From positions 225,704,407-225,768,406 of the forward strand of contig CM060947.1 in NCBI GenBank assembly GCA_030765055.1: a DNA stretch of 64,000 nt, written 5' to 3'. Source of the stretch: Mantis religiosa (lineage: Eukaryota > Arthropoda > Insecta > Mantodea > Mantidae). This document shows positions 12,600-25,124 of this stretch, piece after piece; within the stretch, counting starts at the first letter, position 1; every line of letters starts with the position of its first letter. The position numbers were made by a program, and so were the translations under genes. The notes under the pieces were generated by a model. That model saw only the letters and a list, made by a program, of their open reading frames with translations. It made no database searches and was not told where the DNA came from.

Positions 12600-13327
12600 G
12601 TATTGTATTCAACCCATAAATGCGATACCAAGATTCAACCGAAAGAGTGGTTTCGAGGTCTAGTGAATTATATTAAATTAAAAAAAATCTGTATATGTTA
12701 GTATAACTCGTAAACTTATAATAAAAGCGGCGCTCCGTATTTCAGATCAGCATCTTTCAAGAATGACAGAATATTCCAAAAAAGTTCCCCCACCCAAAAC
12801 TATCTTTACTAAGACTATTTCACACATACCTCACTATCCTCATATAGACAAATCAAATACTAGGATTCGTCAAATACCGACCAATCGCTGATCTCTAAAT
12901 CGATAATTTTACAACATGCACAATTATTGCTCAGTAGTTATCATATATTCCTTTACTCTTGGGTATAACGATCACATGAGCAGTGAAGGCAAGTGCGAGA
13001 TTCAAACAGTAACATAGCGGCTGAAAGATTTGGCCAAGCGACAAGTTTGAAAATAAATCTGTTAATTCATTAGGCGATTTTATTCATTCTGCTATTATCA
13101 GCAAACAGAGATCCTGCAACAACGTCAAGGTATTCAATTGAACCACTGTCACTGAAAATCTGGCCCCTTCAACATTCAACCTCAATAATTGTCATTTATA
13201 TAAATTTCAATTTAATTAATTAAATGAGGTTTGTTGTTCTCGGAAAAAAAACGAATATTCTACTTTTTACAAACTTTATTGTAGTTAAAAATAAATGAAG
13301 TTTGTTATTTGAAAATAGAAGTTATGT
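12600..13327. other. Unassigned AT-rich DNA
   Basis: Nothing recognisable was seen. Confidence 0.45.
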
Positions 13328-14658
13328 TACGAGGTATGCTTTTTAAGTCATTGCCGTTTTGCGATTCCGCCGCCGCAGCGCTACGGTCGGCGTTCCGCGC
13401 ATGCGCGCAGGTTACCTACATCTCTTGTCTACGCACTGGCGCCATTATAGTCTGATTCTTCATTGTATACGTTGGTTACTGAGTGTTTAAGATGCCTCCG
13501 ACTATCGTGAGTCCCGCCGATTGTGAAGTACGGGCTGTTATAGTATTTCTTAGTGCTAAAGGCGTAAAACCGATCTATATTCATCGTGAGATCTGAGAAG
13601 TTTACGGAGAAAACATTATGAGTAATGGAATGGTAAGGAAATGGGTGAGAGCATTTAAAGATGGCCGCACAAATGTGGGTGATGAAGAACGGAGTCGGCG
13701 TCCTTCGGTCATTACTGAAGATTTGGTGCAGAAAGTAGACGAAAAGGTGAGAGAAAATAGACGCTTTAAAATTTCATCCTTGTGCTACTGTTTTCCTCAA
13801 TATTCTCGTAGTATTTTGTATCACATTTGACCGAGTACTTGAAGTATCGGATATTGTGTTCACTTTGGGTTCCGAAAATGTTGACGGATTTGCACAAAAC
13901 CCAACGTTTAGGCAGTGCATTGACTTTTCTTGAGCGGTACCACAATGAAGGTGAAGATTTTTTAGACCAAATTGTTACTGGTGACGAAATATGGGTGGCC
14001 TACGTCACACCAGAATCGAAACAACAATCAATGGAATGGCGACATTCATCATCACCCACAAAAGTGAAGTTTAAGCGAACAAATTCTTCCCGGAAAATCA
14101 TGTGCATAGTTTTTTGGGACAGAAAATAAGTATTGCTAGTGGAGTTTCTGCCTCGTAATGCGACAATCAATGCAGCGTCTTATTGTGAGACATTGAACAG
14201 TCTGCGCCATGCAATCCAGAAAAAATGTGTCAAGTTGAGTAAGGGTATCGTTTTGCTGCATGACAGTGCCCGTCCATATGTGGCTAATCGGACCAAAGAT
14301 CTCATCAAATATTTTCAATAGGAAACTCTAGATCATCCTCCATACAGCCCTGATCTGGCGCCCAGAGACTACCATTTGTTCCTGCACTTGAAGAAACATC
14401 TGGGCGGTCAGCGTCTTAAAGGCGATAACGAAGTCAAAACATTTGTGATACAGTGGTTAACACGTCAGGCGCCAGAAGCTTATGAGGAGGGTATTCAAAA
14501 ACTAGTGCCACGTTATGACAAGTGCCTCAATATTCACGGAAATTATATAGAAAAGTAGATTAAGGTACAGGCTTTCATGTAAAAATAAAATTATTGCGAT
14601 ATCTAAGTTCGTCTTTTTTAATTCCAAAACGGTACTGACTTAAAAAACGTGCCTCGTA
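13328..14658 (+). mobile_element. Mariner element with both TIRs
   Basis: Imperfect terminal inverted repeats of about 33 bp (TACGAGGTATGCTTTTTAAG at the left, its counterpart TACGAGGCACGTTTTTTAAG on the minus strand at the right) enclose a 1.33-kb element. That is the usual mariner size. The end bases include the TA target dinucleotide. Between the TIRs lies one transposase reading frame broken by point stops and a frameshift. An AATAAA lies after the ORF near 14584. Confidence 0.9.
13492..14558 (+). pseudogene. Mariner transposase (D,D34D), inactivated
   Basis: Start ATG at 13492 (MPPTIVSPADCEVRA). The N-terminal helix-turn-helix part includes VRKWVRAFKDGRTNVGDEER. The first catalytic Asp is in VTGDEIWVAY (about 13980), the second in LLHDSARPY (about 14262), and the third in YSPDLAPRDYHLF (about 14367). 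Counting residues between the second and third Asp gives 34, the mariner spacing. The C-terminus NIHGNYIEK ends at TAG 14556-14558. Breaks are a TGA near 13594, a frameshift or deletion near 13790-13830, TAA at about 14127 and TAG near 14319. All three Asp codons survive, but the gene cannot yield a full protein. The copy at 25125-25996 has similar ends and C-terminus. Confidence 0.92.
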
Positions 14659-17600
14659 CTTTATTATTTTCTTATAAAAAATCAACGCCACATGATGACC
14701 TTAACACCAAAATTGCTTTCACCAGTGTTAACTAGTGCACGGCCTGTAAGAACAATTAATCGTTTATGCCGTGAATTGTGAGGTTAAGATTCATTCATGT
14801 GCTAATGTAGATTTATGTGATTTAGGGAATCAGTCTGTTTTATTGCTTTTAACAATTTGTGTTATTCGTCACATAATCCCTACAAGTGTAGCTCGTGGTT
14901 TTGGAATTCCGTAGATAAATTCAAAACCACTGGTGACATCACCTTTTTCTTTTATCCTTTTTATTTGTTCAAAGATTCCCCTAACAAATTTGATGAATGT
15001 GCTATTACCACATATTTGAACATGCTCATTACAAATGCAATATGCGAGTGCTTTAAATTTTCTGCAAATAATCTGTGAGGTCACTTCATTCTGAAGACTT
15101 GCAAAATTGATAATCCGTTAAGAGGCAGAAACTTTTACTACACAAGAACATTAAGTTTTCGTTAAAACTTTATGTCGAGTATGTTTGCCAGAAGTTATCA
15201 TCATGATCATCTCTTTTTTTAATTTTGAAATTGCTTCATTTCTTAAAAGTAGTATAGGCATTTAATCATTTCTCGTGACATAGCGATTCCTATTTTAAAA
15301 TGTAATTGACGTTCTTATACCCAGTCTGATACAGATGTTAATATGTCGAGTGCCAGAGTGATATTGGTTTTATTTATTTATGATTCATATTGATATGTTT
15401 AAAATGACGAGAATTTTGTTTTGAATTAATGAGTTATATAGATGGCCATGACCGAATAGAGTAGGTCACAAACAGGTGAATATGAATGTTAATATCCAAT
15501 CTAGATAAATGGTAAATGTGATAAATTAAATAGAAGGGTAAAATTATAAAAGAAAATTGATTTTAGGATTTTATATTTAGAGATCAGAAAATAATGTAAT
15601 TCAAAATTAAGTATTGGCCACAGGAAAAGCGATGTACACTAGAATATGTAGTTACCATGGTGATAAGGTAAAATTCTATAAATGAAAAGGAAAGATATCG
15701 TCTTTAGCGTGGTGATCGCAAAGTGAGCAGACGCGTGTGTGACGCGCGTGCAGAATGCTGCATGTGTTCAGCAAAAAGCAGGTAGCAAACCTGAGTATTA
15801 GAACAGTTATAATTATTTATCAACGTAAGTTGAAGCTTTGACATAGTGAGAACTAATGTCTTTTACGTCGTGATCAAAAAGTGAACAGGCGCGTCTGTAT
15901 ATGTGCTGCATATTTACAAAAATCTGGTTTATAACCAGAGAAGCTGAGTTATATTAATCATTCTTGAAAGGGAAAGAATTTTGTTTTAAATTGTATAATA
16001 ACATTGATTTCAAATGCAAATCAAGTTAAATTCGGATTTAACTTAAAGAGATTTCTTTCAACCTTTTTCTTATTTCCTTAACATAAAGTTCCATAATCCA
16101 AGTATCGGATACTACGACCGAGATAAGGTTTCATGTAAACCGGAGCTACAAATAACGTCACAACGTGGTGCAAGATAACGTCTGCATCATTCCAACATCA
16201 CCAATAGAATACGGCTACAAATGCTGCAGCGAAGAGGAATGACCATCATTACACCGTCATTACCATCGCGAAACCGCATCAGTCGTATACACTTGTAAAT
16301 ATCTAGCCGAAGTTTATCTTGATTAACAAGATAATGTGCATAAGAACAATGTAAGGGTAGTTTATTAAATAATGAGGAGAGAACATTGCTGCACTGTCAG
16401 TTTCCATTCGCATAAATTTTTAAGTTGTGTGCCTGTTAAATATACAGCAGCGTCTCAAATGTAGACTTATATCTAAAAATTCACTCGTTTCCTGCTTTTT
16501 TAAGGCAAAGAAAATTCTCGGAGTCTTGTTCGGTAGTGTGCGTGGACTTTATATTTGTTTTCAAGCGGCGTTTCAGTATTTCTGTATTCCTTTATCCGCC
16601 GTTCGCTTATCACGATTGCTCTTTTAGGTTGTGGTGGGTCGGTTGACTTGGATCAGTCAGTTGGGCCTTTCTTTTCTCTTCCATTGAAGTGTATGGATGT
16701 CAGGGTAAGTCTCCTTTATTGAATAGTCGAGGTACTGTTTGACCCAAAGATAGCTGAGTGTTAGGTGGCGTATCTTGTTGCATCTGAACATGAATTTTCC
16801 GATACACGGAACCATAGACCTGATTTACCTACGTCAGGTGAACTTTTTACTGCATCAGTTTCAGCATGTTGCAAATTTTGTTATGTGCCTTATTCAATTT
16901 TAGTGTCTACTTTTATATTCCTGTTGTTTGATATTCAAGGATCATCTAAATTCAGAATTTATCCAAATTCTTTAGTATTCCACGGTTTACTAAATTATTG
17001 CTGAGTTTGGATTAAGGTTTTGTTGCGCATCATAAAACTTGCAAACTGAACGCAATGCTGAGATTATGCGAGGTAAAATGGGTTGTTATTTATTAAAAGC
17101 TCAGATGAATGTACGTTCCGATTTCCATTGAATTATCATTTAATTTACTGGAACACTTATATTCTGCATTTAGCTTCTTATTAAATCACTGATACAGAGC
17201 GATAACATGATCAAGTACGTATCTATACCACACGTGCTCGATTCTGGGGGACTATCTGGTACATCTGGAGGACGGAGCGGCGTTTGGTTTCTCCTGTTTC
17301 CTTCACCATTCATTCATCAATTAAACCATCTTTATTTTCATCCATTTCGTCTTCGTTTAATAAGAACTTGTTGCTCATATCTGACTACGGACCGAACACC
17401 AGTTCATTGTACTCTGATCTTAAGTCCTCTGGAACTTTCCAAAGGCTTCTGACCCCAGGGGCTCACATCAAAGTTCTTGGAGGGAAGTATAAGCTCTAAA
17501 ACCCAGTAGCAGAAGTTGATTAAGAATGTACCGGAGCAATGAATTCACATTACAGAGCAGTATTCTTGACTTGCGTATTTTATTGTAAATTTCTCAACAT

Positions 17601-18896
17601 TGAGAGAACCATTGCTGAAATATAAATAGTAAAGTACAGTTGTAAAAACATCTAATGGGTGTTTAGACTTGACTGCGGTAACAAGGGTACATCCTAAGCG
17701 CAAAAGTTGTTATAAAGCAGATGTTTAAGTACTGATATTAAAAGTTTATTCCCCTAACAAATAAAGCATTCATGTTTCCACCAATAATAGCCGATGGTTT
17801 GTGTGTTAACTACTCCAGACTTGAGTGCGATTTTATGACTGGTGCACTAGACAAACTGAGGTACTTAAGTTTTAGTGCGTACTGCTACCGATGTGACACC
17901 GAAATTAGGGATTCAGTAAATTAGATATGAACACGGAGTATATTTGTAAAATGTAAAACAGATTGCTTGTTGGGTTAGCAGTTCACTGGAGAGAACGGCA
18001 TCATCGCAAGCGGTCCATCTGGCAAACGCTTGAATAGAAGTGCCTTTCTTAGACCCTTCCTTAGTAGCTATTAACCGAAACAAAAGGATACAAAGGTCCA
18101 CGTGTAACAAAAGTTCGACTTGAGTAAGGGATTCCTGGTGTGAATTTTCTTGAAAGGATTCACACACAGCTGGACGGTCCGTCCAAGAAGGAAGATGTGG
18201 CTCGGGAAAGTATTTGTTCCTGCGCAATTAACGAATAACGTTACGTTATCACGCAATATGCGCTTCATATACGGTAACTCCGGGCAAAAATATAGATTGG
18301 TATCCCTTGGTCGGCAACTCACGATTTACTTAATTAAAAAGAGAAGCTGTCATTAAACGAGTATTAAACTTGGATTACAGTATCATTAGTGTCGTCCTTA
18401 CTCAAACCCTGAGAGAAAACTCTTGCTCTAAACTGAGGCAAGACCGCGCATTGCTTAAAATTTGCATAACGTTACCGAAAGAACGGTGACAAACGTATGA
18501 AAAAAAGATTTTAGTCTGTCGGTTAACCTGCCTTGAAAGGTGAAGTTGTAGCATTTATGAATCATAAAACATTTCATGACATATCGACAGATTGTCAGAT
18601 TTTACATCACTGTCACATCTGTTGCATCTGTCACGTTTTATGCATCAGGGCTCTAGAAACAAAACCAACCAGGCTAAGTTTACATGCACATCGGGTGCTC
18701 TCGGAAACAGATTTGACGTCAATGTGTAACAAAATTTGCGAAACGTGTAATCCGCGTCCAGAGTTACCATTACGGCACTACGTTTCTAAGTAATCGAATT
18801 TGATAATATCCATGTTAATTTTTATAATAACAATAATGGTTATATTTAAAGAATACAATACTACATGATTATTTCGTCTTCTCTGTTAATTACCAT
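14659..18896. other. Unassigned AT-rich DNA, 4.2 kb
   Basis: No family-level coding signature. Open frames up to 81 codons (for example 17207-17452, plus) have no motif I recognise and overlap each other in several frames. A diverged internal duplication is visible at about 15695-15935. Confidence 0.45.
15695..15935. repeat. Diverged direct duplication
   Basis: GTGGTGATCGCAAAGTGAGC...CGCGTGTGTG...GCTGCATGTGTTCAGCAAAAA near 15710-15776 is echoed by GTCGTGATCAAAAAGTGAAC...GCGCGTCTGT...GCTGCATATTTACAAAAAT near 15867-15922. Order and spacing are kept but divergence is substantial. Confidence 0.45.
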
Positions 18897-18990
18897 CATC
18901 CGTGGTGTAGGAGTATCGTAGGCACTAGTCTCCGTTTCTAGAGTTCAAACCTGGCAGACAACATATATACAAGGTACACTTCGGACGTAT
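18897..18990 (+). mobile_element. tRNA-derived SINE fragment (family B)
   Basis: A tRNA-like stretch with an A-box-like CCGTGGTGTAGGAGTATCG and B box GAGTTCAAACC, followed by CTGGCAGAC and TTCGGACGTATAATTCC. It shares order and sequence with the minus-strand copy at 12135-12235. Confidence 0.45.
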
Positions 18991-20895
18991 AATTCCTTAG
19001 ATAGCTTTCTACAGAAGAGAACTAATGCCGATAGTTCAGTGTAGTAGATTTATGGCGCGTAGCGAAATCTGGTGAAGGATCCTCTGAGCAAAATCAAAGC
19101 AGATTTTATATACAGTATAGAATGCGAGACAGAATCGGAACACTTAAAGAGTGCTATTAAATAAATCTCAATTTTCTTTATAAGGCTACTATTTCCTGTA
19201 TATGCGATAAGAATTTGGAAATACCGCTAGCTTAAACGATAGTGAAATACTTTAAGAGACTTTAAGAGATGCTCTCTACGAGATGGCTTTGAAGATCATA
19301 GCGGATACTTTATATTGTTCTTGTGGCTTCTGCTAGCATATTTGTCATAAATATACGTTGTCGTATGTCACAAATATCATTATAATAGAAATAGTCAGAA
19401 CCCACTTGAGGAGACCAAAATTGCCTGATACGACCCAAGAATATTTTATAGTTAAGTGAGTAAGTTTCTTTTACAACTTCCATATAGTTATTTTTATCTT
19501 AGCTCACTAAAAAGCTTCGTTTAGGAAACACGCGAAACATAAGCAGGCACGCGCCCCACTGAGTCTGATGTTACGCACTCGAGAGTCTTGTGTTTCGTAT
19601 TAACTGACATGTATGGTAATGTCGTGTGACGTTGTTTCATGTGTCGATTTTCCCAAATTAGAATGGTAGCACTCAACAGCAGTTTCGCACGCAAGTCTAC
19701 AATCAATGTTTCCTGGGTCACCTGCACACGTGACTTCTTGGGAGGAGGTGATGGTCTTGTATAGGTCATAACACTAGATGCGTGCTAATTTACCTTTACA
19801 TCACGTGGCAGTAGCAGTTATTCGCTTAGAAGATAGTTCTGGAGAGAAATTGGAATTTAAAATCCCATTCAAATTTTTAAAAACATATTTGAACATAACC
19901 TGGCTCTTATAGAATTATATGAAAGAACAGCAACTAATATATGTTATTTGTTGTGTACTTTCTTCTGCAAGTATCTGGTTCTGTAGAAATTTCGTAGCTT
20001 TTACGGGGCCAGAAAAATAATGTGCAAAATATCTTAAACGTGCGATGTGTCGACATTAAATTCGTCATATAAGAGTCTTCCACTTTCAAACATGTTTGTG
20101 ACGTATTAAACATAAACAAAACACATTTCTACACTAGTCGATATGAGTATTATTGGAGAGAAGAGGAGTTAAACAGTTATGAAAGAGTAAAGAAAATATT
20201 TGCAGTTTAGCTTAACGGTGAAACTGAGGTCTGCAGATCCACTGCTGTTTTATTGCGTAACTGCAGATTCCCATTATCTTTTTGTTCCTCACTTCCCTCT
20301 AGTCGCTACCACTTAGTGACATTCACTGTCAGCGGAACAGTGGCGTCTTCGTCATTGCTAGGGCTAGGAATTTCGCACCGATTTCCTTGAGCAGTGTAAG
20401 AGCGGCCAGTCTTGGCTATACCACGCAGCACTACTAGCAAGAGCAAGGTTTGTCGCAGAATGCAACTCATTATTATAACTGTATCCTAAACTAATACATA
20501 CATGTTTAGCAAATGCTTTATACCGAGTGGCCGAAACAATCAAATGTAGTCATGCAGGTGTAGACAGCTTTGCAGTTCACATGAAAAAGATATTTTGAAG
20601 GCCTCTTACAGGATTGCAAATTTCAGAGAGTTAGCCCAGATACATCGCTACCACCACGCCCAGTTGTCACCAGATGGGTAACTTGGCTAGAGGCTGTAAT
20701 CTATTATGTCGAACATTATGACAATTGTTTCGCTATTAGTTAATTTAGAAACCGATGACAGTTCTAGCATACAAACTGCCAAACGTATAGTAACGAACAA
20801 ATTCGTAAAAATATATTATTGATTGCACATTTGTTCAAAGAGTCACCCACAATTATCACACTGTTACAGTCCAGAGAAATTGAGCGACTAAATCT
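18991..20895. other. Unassigned AT-rich DNA
   Basis: No recognisable gene or repeat was seen. Confidence 0.45.
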
Positions 20896-21129
20896 GTGCG
20901 ACATATAGAAGAACTATCAAAACAGATCTACCAAGCCTCTAGCATTCTACCTGAAATAAAGATGAAAATGAAAAGTGTAATTGAAAGTAATGCACGGTTC
21001 AGTGCGATTTACCGCATACCAGATGTGCTTTTAGATCCCAACAAAAGCTATGATACTAATACGGAACTGATAAAATATTTCAAATATGCCCCGATCACAT
21101 CAGGTGAAGTCGACATTTTTACAGTATAA
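20896..21129 (+). pseudogene. Possible hAT-type transposase C-terminal fragment
   Basis: An open stretch of 77 codons whose end reads LIKYFKYAPITSGEVDIF. This resembles the conserved (F/L)KYAP(I/L)TS-x-(D/E)VE block at the start of hAT-family dimerisation domains. The frame ends just where the rest of the block (RSFS-type) should follow, so the copy is truncated or shifted. No TIRs were found. The assignment rests on one motif. Confidence 0.4.
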
Positions 21130-21471
21130 ATCTTAATTGACGGGACGTAGAATGAGGTTTTAATTTCAAGGGCTTTAGAGATGCATTATTGATTTCAGTA
21201 ATACGGCCGCGGATGAGTAAATATGTAATAAAATTCCTGCTTTGGTATTTTGTCTGGTTAGTCTTCAGATATTTTAGAAATTAATTTTATTATTTGGCTA
21301 TTTTGCATTCGATAAGGAAATATTTCAACCAGCGTTATAATTGCTTGAGTGTTGCCACAATGTGCCTATTTAAATAATGAAATCAGCCAGAGACAAGCCC
21401 GTATGTACTACCTAATAATTTGTATGCTATACATAATGATATAAATAGATGTGCATTTACGAATGTCTCAC

Positions 21472-21757
21472 AGGACATTTTTGTTCACTGGGCAACGGGT
21501 TTCAATGCCCCTCCGCGGTGCACTTTTATCTACAACTTGTTTGGATGCCGGGAGAAGGTCGGTCGCATCCTGTATAGGGAACGGCTGGCGGTACGAACTT
21601 CCTAGCTCTGGTGATTGCCTACTGGTACTGCTCACGGCTCGTTCAACTTCTTCATCCGGAGATGAGTCAGTGAGCCGGGATCCACTCGGTTCTCCGCTGT
21701 ATTTAGTGAACTTATGGTTGATATACGCCGTGTGAATCATACGTCTCTGAGTACATT
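21472..21757 (-). CDS. Candidate host exon, function unknown
   Basis: On the minus strand an open segment of 286 bp stands out from its AT-rich surroundings by higher GC and balanced amino-acid use (RRMIHTAYINHKFT ... TRCPVNKNVL). It is bounded upstream by an acceptor-like TGTACTCAG and downstream by a donor-like GTGAGA, at about 21757 and 21472. It contains an acidic patch, SSPDEEVE. I do not recognise a domain. The plus strand also has a 94-codon frame over the same DNA. It may be an exon of an unannotated gene, a piece of an old transposon or chance. Splice sites are inferred from motifs only. Confidence 0.3.
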
Positions 21758-21759
21758 GA

Positions 21760-23896
21760 GTATAACAGTATCAATTGGAACTTCTTGACATTTGTCCGAT
21801 AATTTCAAAGTTAGGAAAGTCTTCATAATCAAAATACGTGAGATGAACTTCTTTTCAGATATGAACTCCTGAAGAAAGAGTCCAAGTAAAAAGATCCTTT
21901 TTCTTTTGTTTGCAGTTCGCTGAGACAATGCTCCTGTGTTAACCCTGTAGCCCCGGACCTCTCCGTAAAAAGATCATATTCTCCGAAGCTTTACAAAAAA
22001 TGCTAAAAAGTATTCCTGAAAGCACTAACAGAAAAATTGAAAAATTATATTAAAGACAATGAAATGGGAAACAGTGGCGACCAATGAAAAGCATTGATCG
22101 TATTTCTGTATTAGACAAAGATGTTCACAAAATTAAAATGTGATAATTGTGATATTGTTTCATTTTTGTTAAATATTGTAAATAAAATTTAGTTCTCTGT
22201 ATAAATACGTGAAATAAGCATTCCAGTGCTGCTTGACTTCATCATAAGATATATTGCTATTACTGAAGGAAGATAATTACTCACGCTTAATATTCATTTG
22301 AATATTCCAATATTCAAGAACGATTGCGCAGAGCATACAAGTACTAGGCTCCTGCATAGTGTGGCATGACTACCCACTTCCGCCTTACGCATCTGGACTC
22401 GAGCTTGGAAGGGAGGATAATCGGCCGCAAGGGCTGTCACAAATTTAACTTTTCCCTTGAATTCTTTATTCTATGTTTAGGAAAGCATGAGAACTTTGAG
22501 TGGTTTCTTTGCAATTACAGTTACTTTCTGAAATATCTATAGCCACCTGTGCTTATTAATTGTCCGAGGCTCCTCAATTCTCATCCCATTGTGTTATATA
22601 GGTGCCTGCTGTCACATGACTGCTCCTGTCGTTAATTCATTTCGTAGATGGATATAGAAAATCCTGGAGGAATCTCCACGTGCCCCCGATAAGACTTCTT
22701 TTTACGATTTTCAACTTTTTTTCTATAGTGAGATTGCACTTAAATGAGTTGGCTTTAGAACTAGTTACACAAATGACTAGCCACATTATTGCAGTGGCAT
22801 CGAAGATTAGTACAGAACGCTTCATTTAGTCTTCATTCTGGAAGTGTGGAGGCGGGTTATTCGTGTTGAAGGAGATTACTTCTGGAAATATTTTCTTTCT
22901 TGCTAATTCAAATGTTCCCTCTAAGTATTGAAGGACCTAAGACCTATGAAAGACCTGCCCTGTGCAACAAAAGAACTTAGGAACCACATTAACACAACAA
23001 TGCGTATTTAATGTGTGATGTATGGGACATTTGTTTCCCAATCTCTTATAAACCTAGCAATTCATAATTTGATATTAAGATTTTTATCACGGATAAAGAT
23101 GGATTTGTGTCTCCTAAAACATATAATCATTTGATGGAGCAGGCATTTAAACAAATAACTGACGAAATAAAAAATGTGCTCTCACAGGTATGTATTGAAC
23201 AATATAAACGAAAAAGATAATTCAGATAAATACAAAATACAAGAATATCTCCAGAAAAATAGCCTTCAATTAAAATTACGCTTTACAGGTAACATGTTCC
23301 GATATTTTTTTTTTAGACTTAAAACGTATGGCAGGTTTTTCTGACAGCACGCATCCGATGTAAATTATTTCTGTCGACGTTTGACATTAAAATTTCATGC
23401 GTACGTATTGTTTAGTTGAAAATAAACTCGGAAAGGAAATGCCTATATAGAAAAAAATATCTAAATTTAATATACAAATTAGGTACCTTTGTAAAATGGT
23501 AACGGGTGGAAAAATTGAACCACTGTACATGGATATTTTTACGTTAGATATATTACCATTGATGAACTGCTAGTGTTTCCTTCAATGTGTTTAACTATAT
23601 GATTAAGATAAGGCATATATTTTCAGTGCATTATTTTCCTTAAAGCCAAAAGTTAGGCCCCTGTTGTATTTTATTTTGCTTTTATTACAAATTAAAGATG
23701 CCGTAGAAAATGATTTAAAAATCTCTGACAGGAATTACCTAAATCTGGGGTGCTCAATTGAAGCAGGAAAGGAAAGGGTGAAATCGCCTCTTTCCACCCG
23801 CTACGATAGAATCGCGGGTTTAACTGTGGTTACCGAGTTCCAGTGGCGAAACATCGCTATCACTCTGACACATAGGAAATCAGAAGCGTTCGCACA
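21760..23896. other. Unassigned AT-rich DNA
   Basis: No gene signature. A GC-richer patch near 22330-22440 carries no identifiable element. Confidence 0.45.
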
Positions 23897-24156
23897 CATA
23901 GTTTACTCCTTACTAACTAATGTTTCTTAGGATAACCTCTGTAGAACAAGTTATGCTGTACAAGTTCTGCAATATGTGGTGCACAGTCTCAAAGCATAAG
24001 CAAAGTGATGGTCTCTGATCCTGCTGCATAATTTACTCCCTACTAACAAATGTTTCTTAGGATAACCTCTGTAGAACAAGTTATGCTGTACAAGTTCTGC
24101 AATATGTGGTGCACAGTCTCAAAGCATAAGCAAAGTGACGGTCTCTGATCCTGCTA
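23897..24156. repeat. 130-bp tandem duplication
   Basis: Two copies (23897-24026 and 24027-24156) differ at only a few positions. The duplicated unit covers the 3' end of the minus-strand hAT-like pseudogene: the RDRHFAYALRLC reading occurs in both, once as RDHHFAYALRLC. Confidence 0.9.
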
Positions 24157-24933
24157 CGATGTTCACTTTTAATATAGATCTTTGAAAAGGTTTGTTCGCA
24201 GATGTATTTGGAGCCAAAGACTGTCATTACATTAGATGCAAACAGACGTAATCTCTAATAACCACTACAGGGCAAAGATTTAAATAATACCAATCCTTCC
24301 TTCTCTGAAAATTTTACTGTTGTGGAGTTTTGCAGTAAAGGTAGATCCATTTGTAGCTTGCGGGGGGGCCTCACTACATACAAAATAATTGGATATTTGT
24401 CTCAATTTTTTATATCTTGAAATTGCGAAGGGAATGTGTCATGTAGTTGATTTAGAAGTCCTGCATACTTTCCCACAAGTATGACGTTTATTGTGAACAC
24501 GGAACGCAAGCAAGAGAAATGATATAAATCTGCAGCTTCCAGTTGTCCTTCCCACAGTCGCAACTGTGCCATAAATAAAGATATTTAATTCATTATCAAC
24601 TCCCCACCAAAAACACAATTAAACGCGCCTCGTCAGAGCTGTCCACTGATTCGTGCAAGACTAGAGAAAAACATGTTACTGATCTTTTCTGTCCTTTAAT
24701 TGCCCCTCCAAATCACAACACAATTTTTCAATGTGTCTCGTTAGAGTACCCCGGGCGAGACTGACTGATGCAAATAAATCGACTAAATCGGGAAATAATT
24801 CCTTCGCAGCAACTAGCAAGGTTAGCTTGATAAATTCGCCTTGAATAAATGCTTTAATGTTTTTTCCCAATATGTTCCGCCAGTTTATAAGAAAGCTGTA
24901 CCTAATTTTTGACATTAGGGTCCTATTTAACAA
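24040..24933 (-). pseudogene. hAT-like transposase pseudogene (GTF2IRD2/ZBED5-like)
   Basis: Minus-strand pieces appear in the order expected for hAT-derived transposases of the GTF2IRD2/ZBED5 type. At 24676-24933: GEFIKLTLLVAAKELFPDLV, then FASVSLARGTLTRHIEKL. Near 24588-24670: FFSLVLHESVDSSDEARL, matching the usual FSL-x-DES block with Asp replaced by His. At about 24395-24560: LRLWEGQLEAADLYHF and a GLLNQLHDTFPSQFQDI block. Near 24155-24225: a C-terminal dimerisation domain (VFGSKYICEQTFSKI then HRSRIRDRHFAYALRL). Several frameshifts, stops and a large internal deletion make it non-functional. Whether it was a transposon or a domesticated gene copy cannot be told. No TIRs were found. Confidence 0.7.
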
Positions 24934-25124
24934 GTTATTTCATTACTTCCAGTTTTGTGATCTGGCTTCACCTAGAACAAACATGCGTTAAAGGTTGGTA
25001 GCAACGCCACTGACTTCTGTCTCTCGCTGCCTTGGTCACTGGTGTGAGGAAAGCAACCTGTGTAGGAGAAGCAAGCGTGTGCTGTACAATTGAGCACTCC
25101 TGACCTAAAATCACAAGAAATATG

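Noticed and set aside
17207..17499. Two overlapping open frames in different phases
   Set aside because: Neither shows a domain. Mutual overlap argues for chance.
23897..24156. Possible CRISPR-like direct repeats
   Set aside because: Only two long copies without spacers, in an animal genome: a simple tandem duplication.
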